From Dyadobacter sp. CY312 (GTDB taxonomy: Bacteria; Bacteroidota; Bacteroidia; Cytophagales; Spirosomataceae): a stretch of DNA of 64,000 bases. Location of the stretch: the NCBI RefSeq assembly GCF_021390535.1, contig NZ_JAJUXG010000011.1:248001-312000 (forward strand), read 5' to 3'. Below are positions 9,508 through 17,862 of this stretch, piece after piece; the first letter of the stretch is position 1; each line of letters starts with the position of its first letter. A program made the translations under genes and the position numbers. A model generated the notes under the pieces. It did not search any database, had not been told where the DNA came from, and saw nothing but the letters and a program-made list of their open reading frames with translations.

Positions 9508-11154
9508 TCAATACAGCTTTTCATAATACTCCCTCGCCATTCTGTCGGAGTTAAATTCTTCGCTGACATCATTCATGCTGTTGAGCACCATCTGCCCCCA
9601 TTTTTTCTGATTTTTATAGTACGTCGGGATTACCGTTGTTTCAAGTTTATCAAGCAGGTTATCCCGATCTTCGGCATTAATATCCCCGCTTTCGGCAACC
9701 GGGAGCAGGAAAGCGTTTTCACCATCTTTTGCAAATTCGCAGATCCAGCCATCAAAAGTGGACAAATTCAATGAGGCGTTCATTGCTGCTGTCATTCCAC
9801 TGGTTCCGGATGCTTCTCTGGTTACAACGGGTGTATTGAGCCACACATCAGAACCATCTTTAAGTAGTTTGGACAAAGCAAGCTCATAACCCGTTAGCAC
9901 GGCCATATTAGAAAAATGGTGACTCAGATAGAACAGATGATTGAAGGTGTTGATAGCTCCACCGTCCTTTGGATATGGCTTTCCTGCCCAAATAACCTGA
10001 ACCGGCTGATCAATATTATTCAACAATTTGGTAAAGCGTTCCATATCCCAAACCAGCATGTCGGGTCTTTTGTATGCTGCAAATCTTCTTGCCCACACAA
10101 TGGTGAGCACGTCAGGATCAAAAAGTTTACCACATTGATCCGCAACCGTTTTGAAAAGCTCCTTTTTAAGTTCTTTTTTTCGTGCAGCTATTTTTTTGAT
10201 ATCCTTTTTCAGCCGGGCTTCTTCCAGCGTTTTATCTACCCAGTAGGTGTTGTTTTGTGCATTGGTGATGTGCCCTATTTCGCAAATATCCGGAAACGAC
10301 TTCCACATATTCCTGGATACTTCACCATGCAGTTTTGAAACTCCATTGGCTTTCCTGCTCAATGTAAGTGCAGCCAGCGAGTGATTAAAAACATCTCCGC
10401 TGTTGCCGCTTATTTTACGTACAACATCAAGTGACACCCCCGAAAAGAAACCCAGATCTTCCAAAAAGTTGATATTGTGTTTTTCATTACCTGCCTCCTC
10501 GGGTGTGTGCGTTGTAAAAACCACACGCTTTTTCACATCCTCAACATTACCGTACTTTTTGTATAATGGAAAAATAGCAGAAACAGCGTGTGCTTCATTG
10601 AAATGATATACTTCGGGCTCATATTTTAGCTCTTCAAGCAACCGCGCACCGCCTATTCCGAGCACCATACACTGAGCCACTTTCATGGTAACATCGGCAT
10701 CGTAGAGCGAACAATTGATCGCCCTCGTTGTCAGATCGTTACCGTCCGTATCGGTTGTCAGCAAAAAAAGCGGGGCTGACTGAAACACATCAGGAGGCAA
10801 ATAATAAGCGGCAACCCAAACCTGCTTACCCAAAATCGGTATCTGAAAACGAATACCTGTTTCCTGTAAAAAATGATACATTTTCTCATGGAACCGTGGC
10901 TCCATACTTCCATCGCTTTTCCGCTCCTGATCATAATAACCGTATTTCCAAAGCATTCCAATCCCTATGAGATTCTGATTCAACGCATACACGCTGCGCA
11001 TGTGAGATCCGGCCAGAAAGCCCAGGCCTCCTGAATATATTTTAAGAACCTGATCTATACCAAACTCCATTGAAAAATAGGCAACTGATTTTTTAAATTT
11101 CTTATCCGCAGCAATCGGATTGGTGAATGGCAAGACGAATTTTTGTGCAGGCAT
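9508..11154 (-). CDS. glgP: Alpha-glucan (glycogen/maltodextrin) phosphorylase family protein, short form
   Basis: GT35-type enzyme expected to release glucose-1-phosphate from alpha-1,4-glucans. Segments seen: AYFSMEFGID and YSGGLGFLAGSHMRS near the N-terminus, YHFNEAHAVSAIF, VVFTTHTPEEAGNEKHN, TIVWARRFAAYKRPDML, QVIWAGKPYPKDGG, and TREASGTSGMT near residue 455. At 548 residues it is the short Bacteroidota form, against about 800-850 for classical enzymes. Odd: the PLP-binding Lys of the classical G-T-x-x-M-K motif is Thr455 here, so chemistry without PLP, or a different role, is possible. Stands alone, no glg cluster in the window. Confidence 0.85.
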   Translation of the reverse strand: MPAQKFVLPFTNPIAADKKFKKSVAYFSMEFGIDQVLKIYSGGLGFLAGSHMRSVYALNQNLIGIGMLWKYGYYDQERKSDGSMEPRFHEKMYHFLQETGIRFQIPILGKQVWVAAYYLPPDVFQSAPLFLLTTDTDGNDLTTRAINCSLYDADVTMKVAQCMVLGIGGARLLEELKYEPEVYHFNEAHAVSAIFPLYKKYGNVEDVKKRVVFTTHTPEEAGNEKHNINFLEDLGFFSGVSLDVVRKISGNSGDVFNHSLAALTLSRKANGVSKLHGEVSRNMWKSFPDICEIGHITNAQNNTYWVDKTLEEARLKKDIKKIAARKKELKKELFKTVADQCGKLFDPDVLTIVWARRFAAYKRPDMLVWDMERFTKLLNNIDQPVQVIWAGKPYPKDGGAINTFNHLFYLSHHFSNMAVLTGYELALSKLLKDGSDVWLNTPVVTREASGTSGMTAAMNASLNLSTFDGWICEFAKDGENAFLLPVAESGDINAEDRDNLLDKLETTVIPTYYKNQKKWGQMVLNSMNDVSEEFNSDRMAREYYEKLY

Positions 11155-11407
11155 TGATCAAAGTGATTTGTGAGTTGTAATTATAACCAGAAATAAAGTA
11201 ACAATATGGCGAATGAAATCAACTTTTACCATATTGTCTCCCCTACACCCTCTAAATCAATTGATTCAATAATATTATGCCAAAACTAACGGGAATATAA
11301 AAATTCGACAGCCCGATCTGTCAACTGGGAAGATCTACATAATTTTGCAGATTTCGCTCTGAATCAACAGTCTAGTCATAGGGAACAAAACCGGCGCGAG
11401 AAGGCAG

Positions 11408-12208
11408 TCAACTATTGTCTTTTTGCCCACTTAACTTGAATAGTATCCCAAAACGAAAATTTGGATATGAAGTGTCAGTCAGGTTTGATACTTTCCTGCC
11501 GATCGGAAAAGGTCCATCTACACTTATCCAAAATCGCACTTTTCTTCCAACGGAAAGTTTAAGCGACGGCTCCAGAAAAATAAATAGTTTTTTTGCATCG
11601 ATTTGCAACATCTCCCCGTACTCGTCACTGTCATTTTGATTCGAGTACCCGGCATCTCTCAGCGAAAAAAAAATGCCCGAAATCCTCGAACCGAATGCCA
11701 GCTCAAAGCTCCTGTTCGGGATAAAACCCAGGGAAGGTTGTAAGAACACTTTCCTTAAACCGAAAGTGTTCCGCCCCTTTGTATCACTCTGAGAAGTGCT
11801 GTTCCAATAGGTATAAAATTGCCGGCTATCCCCTAAACCCGCTCCTCCATATATCTCCAAAATTAACTTATCCTTTTTCGTAAATGCCGTAAAATAACCT
11901 GCCCCAACCTCCAGCATCCTCATCCTTGAAGAGGCCTCGTCAGAATCCTTCTGTTGAATTTCAAACTCTTCTACTGATCTAGCTCCAGAGGCACTCGCTA
12001 TAACACCGACATGCGGTGCAAGGGCGTACGCCAGTTGGACATCGGCCGCTAATACCGAAGGCCCGGGACTATATCCGGCACTTATCCGGGCATCTTTTTT
12101 ATCTTTCAGCAAAGGGACATTGACCTGGTTAGGCGCATAGTATAAATAATTGGTGCAACCAGTTAAAGAAGCTGCCGCCAGGATAAATACGAAGGTTATG
12201 TATCTCAT
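11408..12208 (-). CDS. Unknown outer-membrane beta-barrel lipoprotein-like protein
   Basis: 266 residues; signal with lipobox (AAASLTGC, Cys about 18) followed by TNYLYYAPNQVNVPLLKDKKD, which is shared by a set of Bacteroidota outer-membrane proteins of unknown role. The rest alternates polar and aromatic residues with periodic strands (ARISAGYSPGPS, VGAGYFTAFTKKDKLILEI, FELAFGSRISGIFFSL), ending RFGILFKLS, consistent with an 8- to 10-stranded barrel. I cannot assign a function. It leads a run of three small exported proteins, all on this strand, with 180-100 nt gaps, so separate promoters are likely. Confidence 0.75.
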   Translation of the reverse strand: MRYITFVFILAAASLTGCTNYLYYAPNQVNVPLLKDKKDARISAGYSPGPSVLAADVQLAYALAPHVGVIASASGARSVEEFEIQQKDSDEASSRMRMLEVGAGYFTAFTKKDKLILEIYGGAGLGDSRQFYTYWNSTSQSDTKGRNTFGLRKVFLQPSLGFIPNRSFELAFGSRISGIFFSLRDAGYSNQNDSDEYGEMLQIDAKKLFIFLEPSLKLSVGRKVRFWISVDGPFPIGRKVSNLTDTSYPNFRFGILFKLSGQKDNS

Positions 12209-12385
12209 AGCATAGATTTGGTTAAGCCGTTTGTCGGGAAATCCACAGAGTCGGTAGCATTTTATGAATTTCCCAACATATCCGCAGAATTAAAAGGCCA
12301 TGCAAACTCTGGTCGTCTGAAATGTACCCGATAAATTCTTGATCAGCAGCCTATTTCTTGACTGTAATCTGTAAATAATTCTGGA

Positions 12386-12796
12386 CTATTTTTTTGCTTC
12401 AATTCTCGAATGCACTCCATCCCCATCAACAAAGTCAATCACCAATATGTTTCCCTCAACATATCCCGCCTCCGTTCCGCCTTCTTTTAGAATAACTTTG
12501 CTACCTGACTCGGATAAGGCTATTTCACCTGTTGCAGTTTTATCATCAATAAGTAATTTACCATCTTGTTCCAACCTTATGGCCCATTCAGCTTTCTCTG
12601 CTTCTTTCCTGACTACTTTTACAGAACCGGAAATGCCAGGAAATGGCAGATCTATACTTACACCACCTTGCCCAACCTTTGTCATGGTATACGTTCCTGC
12701 CACTCTTGCACCCAAATCGGCTGCTACATCTTCATCCTTGTCTTTGCATCCAACAAAAACAATTGCGAAAAATAAAATTACCAATAGCTTTTTCAT
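12386..12796 (-). CDS. Small unknown lipoprotein, lipocalin-like strand pattern
   Basis: 136 residues; lipobox FAIVFVGC with Cys about 17, an acidic linker, then VAGTYTMTKVGQGGVSIDLP and repeated strand-turn units (AEWAIRLEQDGKLLIDD, GSKVILKEGG, GNILVIDFVDGDGVHSRIE). The G-T-Y-x-M start and amphipathic strands recall lipocalin-like small lipoproteins of Bacteroidota, but I see no decisive motif. Probably periplasmic-facing outer-membrane lipoprotein. Function unknown. Confidence 0.7.
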   Translation of the reverse strand: MKKLLVILFFAIVFVGCKDKDEDVAADLGARVAGTYTMTKVGQGGVSIDLPFPGISGSVKVVRKEAEKAEWAIRLEQDGKLLIDDKTATGEIALSESGSKVILKEGGTEAGYVEGNILVIDFVDGDGVHSRIEAKK

Positions 12797-12896
12797 AGGT
12801 CATTAATTTTTTAAGTTAGTTAATGAGAATCTTTAATCTTGGTTTTTCAACAATCACTTCATATACTGTTTTATAATCACCTGGTCACCGGAATTG

Positions 12897-13520
12897 TCAG
12901 TTCTTTTTGATAAACTTCCCGAGCGATTTACCTGCACCAAAATAGGCATCACCAATTCTCTGGCCGGTATCGAAAAGTGAATTGGCCACACCGGAGCTGT
13001 TTTGGGTAAGTTTTGCTATTATCTTGCTCTTGTTGGCTGTTTCCACGATCCATATGTCGGCAAGAACTGTAGCGGTTCTGCTGCCAAAAACGGTTCCATT
13101 CGCGACGCCCGGATCAAGAAAATTAGTCTTGTAGATGATGGTGTACTTTGCATCATTGAAACTTCCAGCCTCCATGTCACTAGCCTTCTGAAAAAATTTA
13201 ATGAAGTGAGGCTCAAATATTTTCTTTCGGTCATCCACCCACGCTTTTGCCCACTCGCTGCCTTTTCCTGTATCCTTCTTACTTTTTTCCGCAACAATTT
13301 CCGCAACATAGTCCGCCTCTGTTTTCTTATCCTTTATGTCACCATTTTTCACTTTGCCAACCGACAGGTTATCATAGGTAAATTCAACGTTTACCTTTTT
13401 CTGGGATTTTAGCGCATCAACATTCCCTTCGGTCATTTTCACCTGAGCGTTGGCTGGAATGGCTACAATTATTACCCAGATCACCGATCCTATTATTCGA
13501 AATACCTCTATTCGTTTCAT
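12897..13520 (-). CDS. Secreted protein of unknown function
   Basis: 207 residues with a signal peptide (VIWVIIVAIPANAQ, cleavage near 26) and no lipobox. The mature part is rich in Lys/Asp: VNVEFTYDNLSVGKVKNGD, EADYVAEIVAEK, TIIYKTNFLDPGVANG, TATVLADIWIVETANKSK, and a C-terminal Gly/Lys tail (GAGKSLGKFIKKN). Similar small proteins occur in Bacteroidota without assigned role. Divergent from the TPR sensor gene with about 260 nt between, which must hold both promoters. Confidence 0.7.
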   Translation of the reverse strand: MKRIEVFRIIGSVIWVIIVAIPANAQVKMTEGNVDALKSQKKVNVEFTYDNLSVGKVKNGDIKDKKTEADYVAEIVAEKSKKDTGKGSEWAKAWVDDRKKIFEPHFIKFFQKASDMEAGSFNDAKYTIIYKTNFLDPGVANGTVFGSRTATVLADIWIVETANKSKIIAKLTQNSSGVANSLFDTGQRIGDAYFGAGKSLGKFIKKN

Positions 13521-13780
13521 TGTTTTTTAGTTTAGATGTGAATGATATACTTCTTCACTACGACAGAAAACCATGAGCATTTCTCATCATTTTTCTCAGG
13601 TCAAATTTATATAGCCCATAAAATATATGACTCATACTAAAACACGATTTGGAAAAGATCATGTTTTTATATGATATGCAGGAATTGATTATTCAGGAGA
13701 TTTGGAAAGGAAAATTATTGCTACATTGTCAGCAAAACAGGAGTTTGGACGGTATTCAAATTTCACACTTCATCCATATC

Positions 13781-14881
13781 ATGAAAAAGTACCTTGCAGC
13801 TATTGCAATAATCTTTCTGGGTTTTCAGAGTATGGCACAGAATTCAGAATCTGATTCCACCCGCAGAGCACTTTTAAAAACATTACAACAGACAAAAGAG
13901 GATACAAACCGGGTTAATGCCATCATAAAATATGGCGACTGGTGGTCTAAAACCAATCTGGACAGCGCACTGACTTGTTATCTGAAAGCTGAAAAACTTG
14001 GGCAAAAGCTAAAGTATGTTAGAGGAGAATTGAAAGGATTGGCGGCCCAATCGACGATTTTCGTACAAAAAGGAAAGTACAACGACGCTATTGAGGTGAC
14101 ACAAAGGGCAATGGCCATTGCAGAAAAAAAGGGAAGCCTAAGGCAGAAGGCCGTAGCAGCGGGTAACGTTGGGCATGCGTATGTACAAAGCGGGAAAACC
14201 ATGGAGGCAATACCATTGCTTATGAAAGCCAATACACAATTAGAGCAACTACATGATAGTACTTCCGTATGCATTTTTTCGGCGAATATCGCTCATGTAT
14301 ATGCCGACCTGAAACAATACAATATCTGCCTGAGCTACGTGAAGAAAGCCTACGCATTCTGTAAACCAAATGACACCCGCCAAGTTGCTACCTGCCTGAA
14401 CAACATTACGCAGATATACGCACTGTTAAAAAATTACAAAGAGGCTGAAAGGTATGGAACTCTGGCGCTTACCAAGGCAAGAGAATCCGGAGCATTGACT
14501 CCGCTATGTAATGCGCTGATCAATATGGGGACGCAGGTATATTTGAATACAGGACGCATTCCTGAAGCCATAGCGCTTAATGACGAAGCACTTTCCATTG
14601 CAAAAAAACTCAACTATCCGGATTTCCAACTCGGTGCACTGGAAGGGCTGGCTCTGGGTCATTTCAAATTAGAGAATTACGCGAAGGCTGATTTTTACCT
14701 CAATGAAGCGATCAGTCTGGTGGACAGCACGGAGATAGAACACGAGGAATTAGGCGAAATTTACCAGGTAAAGTCACAGCTTGATTTCATAAGGAAAGAT
14801 TACCGCTCAGCATACGAAGCCCTGGCTAAATATTCAACAATTAATGATACCCTCACAAATTTAAAACACAAGGGAGGATAA
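13781..14881 (+). CDS. TPR sensor region of a two-component kinase (frame ends before the kinase)
   Basis: Periplasmic sensor half of a Bacteroidota TPR histidine kinase. ATG 13781 is chosen because a signal peptide follows at once (KKYLAAIAIIFLGFQSMAQ); the frame is open further upstream but that part lacks coding character. About 366 residues of tetratricopeptide repeats follow (units such as YNDAIEVTQRAMAIAEKKG, AVAAGNVGHAYVQSGKTME, YKEAERYGTLALTKARESG), ending LAKYSTINDTLTNLKHKGG. Intact relatives run straight on into a coiled coil, one membrane helix and the kinase; here that continuation starts 5 nt later in the -1 frame (14887). An indel in the AAAA run near 14863-14866, or ribosomal slippage at TTTAAAA (14860-14866), would restore one protein of about 647 residues. 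Confidence 0.85.
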   Translation: MKKYLAAIAIIFLGFQSMAQNSESDSTRRALLKTLQQTKEDTNRVNAIIKYGDWWSKTNLDSALTCYLKAEKLGQKLKYVRGELKGLAAQSTIFVQKGKYNDAIEVTQRAMAIAEKKGSLRQKAVAAGNVGHAYVQSGKTMEAIPLLMKANTQLEQLHDSTSVCIFSANIAHVYADLKQYNICLSYVKKAYAFCKPNDTRQVATCLNNITQIYALLKNYKEAERYGTLALTKARESGALTPLCNALINMGTQVYLNTGRIPEAIALNDEALSIAKKLNYPDFQLGALEGLALGHFKLENYAKADFYLNEAISLVDSTEIEHEELGEIYQVKSQLDFIRKDYRSAYEALAKYSTINDTLTNLKHKGG

Positions 14882-14886
14882 GAGAA

Positions 14887-15723
14887 TTGGAAGCGCAATA
14901 TGAAGCCGTCAGAAAGGAGAAGCAGATCGAACTCTTGCAAAGAAAACAACAGACAAGAAATACGATTATATATAGCCTGCTCGCTGGCCTGTTAGTTCTT
15001 GGGGTCGTGGGCTTTCTGCAGTATCGAAACATTAACATCGGGAAGCGTATCGCGGAAAAGGAGATAATTCAACTTCGGCAGGAAAAACAATTAGTGGCCA
15101 CCAATTCGATTCTTAAAGGCCAGGACGAAGAAAGGTCCCGTGTGGCCAAAGACTTGCATGACGGACTGGGGGGCCTGTTGTCAGGAATAAAATTAACCCT
15201 GAATAATATGAGAGGAAATACCACATTACCCGAAGGAGGTATACAAACCTTCAATCGCGCACTTGAACAGCTCGATAGCGCTATAGGAGAAATGCGCCGA
15301 ATTGCGCATAATATGATGCCGGAATCGCTGGTGCGTTTTGGACTTGTGGAGACGTTGAAAGACTATTGCGAAGATATTAACCAATCGGGCACAATGAGGG
15401 CAAGCTTCCAGACCTATGGCCTTGACAAACGACTTGAATCTTCAACCGAAACAATTCTTTACAGGATTTTGCAGGAAGCAATCAACAACGTTATCAAACA
15501 TGCAAAGGCAACCGAAATGCAGGTTCAACTCACTCGTTCGGGTAACCAACTCAGTGTCTGTATTGAAGATAATGGTATCGGTTTAGACATCAACAGTCCC
15601 CAATACAGGCGAGGCTCCGGTGCCCGGAATATTCAGCAAAGGGTAGACTACCTCAATGGGAAACTGGATATACGCTCCGTACCCGGTAAAGGCACATCCG
15701 TTTTCATCGAAATACCAGCATAA
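14887..15723 (+). CDS. NarL/DesK-type sensor histidine kinase (C-terminal part of split TPR kinase)
   Basis: Kinase half of the split sensor. From TTG 14887: coiled coil (LEAQYEAVRKEKQIELLQ), one membrane helix (IIYSLLAGLLVLGVVGFLQY, about 21-40), a signalling helix, HisKA_3 dimerisation box with DEERSRVAKDLHDGLG (phospho-His in DLHDG), and the ATPase with EAINNVIKHAKA (N box) and CIEDNGIGLD (G1). Family rule: phosphorylates the response regulator encoded 5 nt downstream. The in-frame sequence upstream (KTQGRIRE before LEAQ) looks coding, so this was one gene with the TPR part. A purine-rich AGGGAGG at 14871-14877 precedes the TTG and could allow separate initiation. Confidence 0.88.
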   Translation: MEAQYEAVRKEKQIELLQRKQQTRNTIIYSLLAGLLVLGVVGFLQYRNINIGKRIAEKEIIQLRQEKQLVATNSILKGQDEERSRVAKDLHDGLGGLLSGIKLTLNNMRGNTTLPEGGIQTFNRALEQLDSAIGEMRRIAHNMMPESLVRFGLVETLKDYCEDINQSGTMRASFQTYGLDKRLESSTETILYRILQEAINNVIKHAKATEMQVQLTRSGNQLSVCIEDNGIGLDINSPQYRRGSGARNIQQRVDYLNGKLDIRSVPGKGTSVFIEIPA

Positions 15724-15728
15724 TAGAT

Positions 15729-16355
15729 ATGAACATGGCTTTAAAAATCCTTATTATAGATGATCACCATTTGATTTCTGAAGGACTAAAAGTTTTACTG
15801 AACGACAATCCGGATGTTACTCACGTGGACACTGCAGAGAATGCATTCGAAGCCATGGCTATTTTAAAAGACAATGTGGCCGATATTGTTTTTCTGGATA
15901 TCAACCTGCCCGATGTTAATGGCATCGATCTTTGTAAAAAAATCAAGGCGCAATTTCCAGACATCAAGGTGCTGGCTCTGAGCACCTTTTCAGAAAGGGC
16001 CTATGTATCGCGAATGATCCAGAACGGAGCCAGCGGCTACCTTATTAAAAGCTCGTCAAAAGACGAGATATTTGAAGCAATCAGACAAGTTCAGGCGGGA
16101 GGATTTTACATGAATGTGAATTTTAAGGTCGATCCCGAACCTATGGTTGCAGCCCAAAGCATCCCGTTCCTCACCAGCCGGGAAAAAGAAGTGCTGGAAC
16201 TCATATCCGATGGCCTGACCAATGCCCAGATCGCTGAGAAAATTTTTGTGAGTGTCAATACGATCAACACCCATCGCCAGAATCTATTGATCAAATTTGA
16301 TGTGTCCAACACAGCGGCCCTTATTAAAATTGCAGTTCAACAACGTTTAATTTGA
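15729..16355 (+). CDS. NarL/LuxR-family response regulator
   Basis: 208 residues. Receiver domain at 1-120: KILIIDDHHLIS (acidic pair), VFLDINLPDVNG with the phospho-acceptor Asp, ALSTFSE and the conserved Lys in YLIKSSSKDE. C-terminal GerE/LuxR HTH at about 145-205: FLTSREKEVLELISDG, TNAQIAEKIFVSVNTINTHR. It follows the kinase by 5 nt and is its evident partner. Targets unknown. Convergent with the MNIO gene: stops are 10 nt apart. Confidence 0.95.
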   Translation: MNMALKILIIDDHHLISEGLKVLLNDNPDVTHVDTAENAFEAMAILKDNVADIVFLDINLPDVNGIDLCKKIKAQFPDIKVLALSTFSERAYVSRMIQNGASGYLIKSSSKDEIFEAIRQVQAGGFYMNVNFKVDPEPMVAAQSIPFLTSREKEVLELISDGLTNAQIAEKIFVSVNTINTHRQNLLIKFDVSNTAALIKIAVQQRLI

Positions 16356-16365
16356 TGCCATAAGC

Positions 16366-17491
16366 TCACTTCCATTTTTGTGCAATGGCAAGTGCTGTAT
16401 CAAGCATGTGTGGTTCCCAGGATTCGACCTTCCAATCGGAATTCACCAGGCTTGAAGCAGAAAGCAGATGTTGAGCGTGTGCATGGTCCGCAGCAATTTC
16501 GAGGATTGCGGATAATTCCACCTGTTGCTGATAAAGTTCGGGGACCTCTATCGGCTCTTCGGACAGCGCCACGATCTGGTTGGGAAGGAAACTGTTGATG
16601 ACTTGCTGAGACCTCCTGTTGTTGTGGTTTTGCACAATGAGATCCATTTTATAAAAATCCCTTCGAAACTGCATTCGGCTTTGCTCGGTATCGAGCGCCG
16701 TGCCAAGTTGTTCCAACACAACGAATTTGAGATTTTCGCACGGTTCAAGTGCTTTTCTTAGCAACTGAAACACCTCTTCAGGTACGGCATCGTCATGCGT
16801 GTCTCTTCTGACTTTACCTTCATTGGCAGTAACATTTCCTACCCAGCTCCCACCCGAAATGTGTATTTCTCTCACGCTATCCAATGGGTACAGGTTTAGA
16901 AGTACGTCGTCGGAAATATTAAAATTATGAAGCTGACAATATAGATTATGAAGGTCGAGAATGATAAACCCATTTGTAGGCGCGATTAATTGCCCAAGAA
17001 AATCACCGTGATTTTTCACTTCATCCAGCGAGTAGGAAAAAGCAAGATTTTCGAGCCCGACCGGACACTGGCAGGCATCCTGAATCCGGAGCAGACGATC
17101 CCTGCCAAGCGCAAGAGTAGCATCGGTAAATGGAATACTGATTGGAGCGCCTTTGTGAAAATCCTCGCCTGTCATAAAACCAAAGTGTTCCGTGATGTGG
17201 TCAAAACGAAACTTCCGAGACAAAGCCCTCAGGCGGTCGAGCCAATGCTGCTGCTCTGGCGACCATCTGCCTGAAAAAAGTGAAAAGAAAATGCCCGTGA
17301 CCAACAAGCCTTCCCTGCTCTGAGAATTCACTTACAAGATTCGTAAACCAATCAGGAATTTGATCATATTTAAAAAGGGTGTCAAAAGCCCACTCAATAG
17401 CCTCTACCTTTTCAACCTCAAACAGAGGAAGTGCCGCAGAAAGAATTCCGGCATCCAGATTACAAGCTATTGATGCGTAAATTTTGGTCAT
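16366..17491 (-). CDS. DUF692/MNIO-family multinuclear iron peptide-modifying enzyme, one frameshift
   Basis: Members (such as MbnB, ChrH, BufB) use two or three irons to oxidise Cys or other residues of small precursor peptides. N-terminal frame 17491 to about 17286: IACNLDAGILSAALPLFE, VEAIEWAFDTL and LVGHGHF. C-terminal frame continues to 16366: SLFSGRWSPEQQHWLDRLR, HITEHFGF (His/Glu ligands), VGLENLAFSY, FIILDLHNLYCQ (Asp-His-Asn), EIHISGGSW. The frames join if one T is removed from a T-run (plus-strand A-run 17288-17291), giving LVGHGHFFSLFSGRW and about 374 residues. About 80 residues beyond the barrel (from VINSFLPNQ) may be a fused partner-like domain. A precursor-like peptide gene lies 11 nt upstream. 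Could be a true pseudogene or an assembly indel. Confidence 0.85.
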
Positions 17492-17502
17492 GTACTTTCA
17501 GA

Positions 17503-17667
17503 TCAACCCATTCCGCATCCAGGACAATTATATGGTTCTTCTTTTGCCTTTCTTTCTTTGTCTTTGGGTCCGATTTCAGTAACTGCGCAAGCGGTCACAG
17601 TCGTAACGGCCAATGCGACAGCAACGGCCTGAAGAATAGATTTAGGAATTTTTATCTTGTTTTTGGC
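17503..17667 (-). CDS. Probable MNIO precursor peptide ending in CPGCGMG
   Basis: Reading the minus strand in the frame ending at TGA 17503-17505 gives KNKIKIPKSILQAVAVALAV, then TTVTACAVTEIGPKDKERKA, then KEEPYNCPGCGMG. It has a basic, hydrophobic leader and a short C-terminal core with two Cys in C-P-G-C followed by Gly-Met-Gly. This is the shape of MNIO substrates in Bacteroidota (a C-P-x-C core, as I recall for ChrA of Chryseobacterium). It lies 11 nt before the MNIO gene, same strand. Odd: no ATG, GTG or TTG exists in frame before the leader (frame opens at 17700 after TGA); ATA at 17655 or ATT at 17649 would be the only near-cognate starts, or a base is wrong here. The stretch TTVTAC also resembles a lipobox. 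Confidence 0.7.
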   Translation of the reverse strand, partial: AKNKIKIPKSILQAVAVALAVTTVTACAVTEIGPKDKERKAKEEPYNCPGCGMG

Positions 17668-17805
17668 TAAAGGTGAATGGTTTCTTTCGTTATGAAACAG
17701 TCACGGCCAAAATGGTTTGGAACCGGGTGAAGAAAATTAGTTTGTAACCAAATAGCTCCGCTAAATATTGATAATGCGGGAACGAAATAGAACTCAAATC
17801 CAAAG

Positions 17806-17844
17806 AAAAACGCCCGAATGATCTGGTCAAACAGGCGTTTTTTT
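17806..17844 (-). terminator. Intrinsic terminator after the LEA-like gene
   Basis: Stem AAAAACGCC (17806-17814) pairs with GGCGTTTTT (17834-17842). On the minus strand it ends in a T-run, as needed for the gene whose stop is at 17863; the plus strand also has T7, so it may work both ways. It insulates the MNIO locus from the LEA-like gene, so the peptide/MNIO promoter should lie between 17668 and 17806. Confidence 0.75.
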
Positions 17845-17862
17845 ATGAAATCTTTGAGCGAA

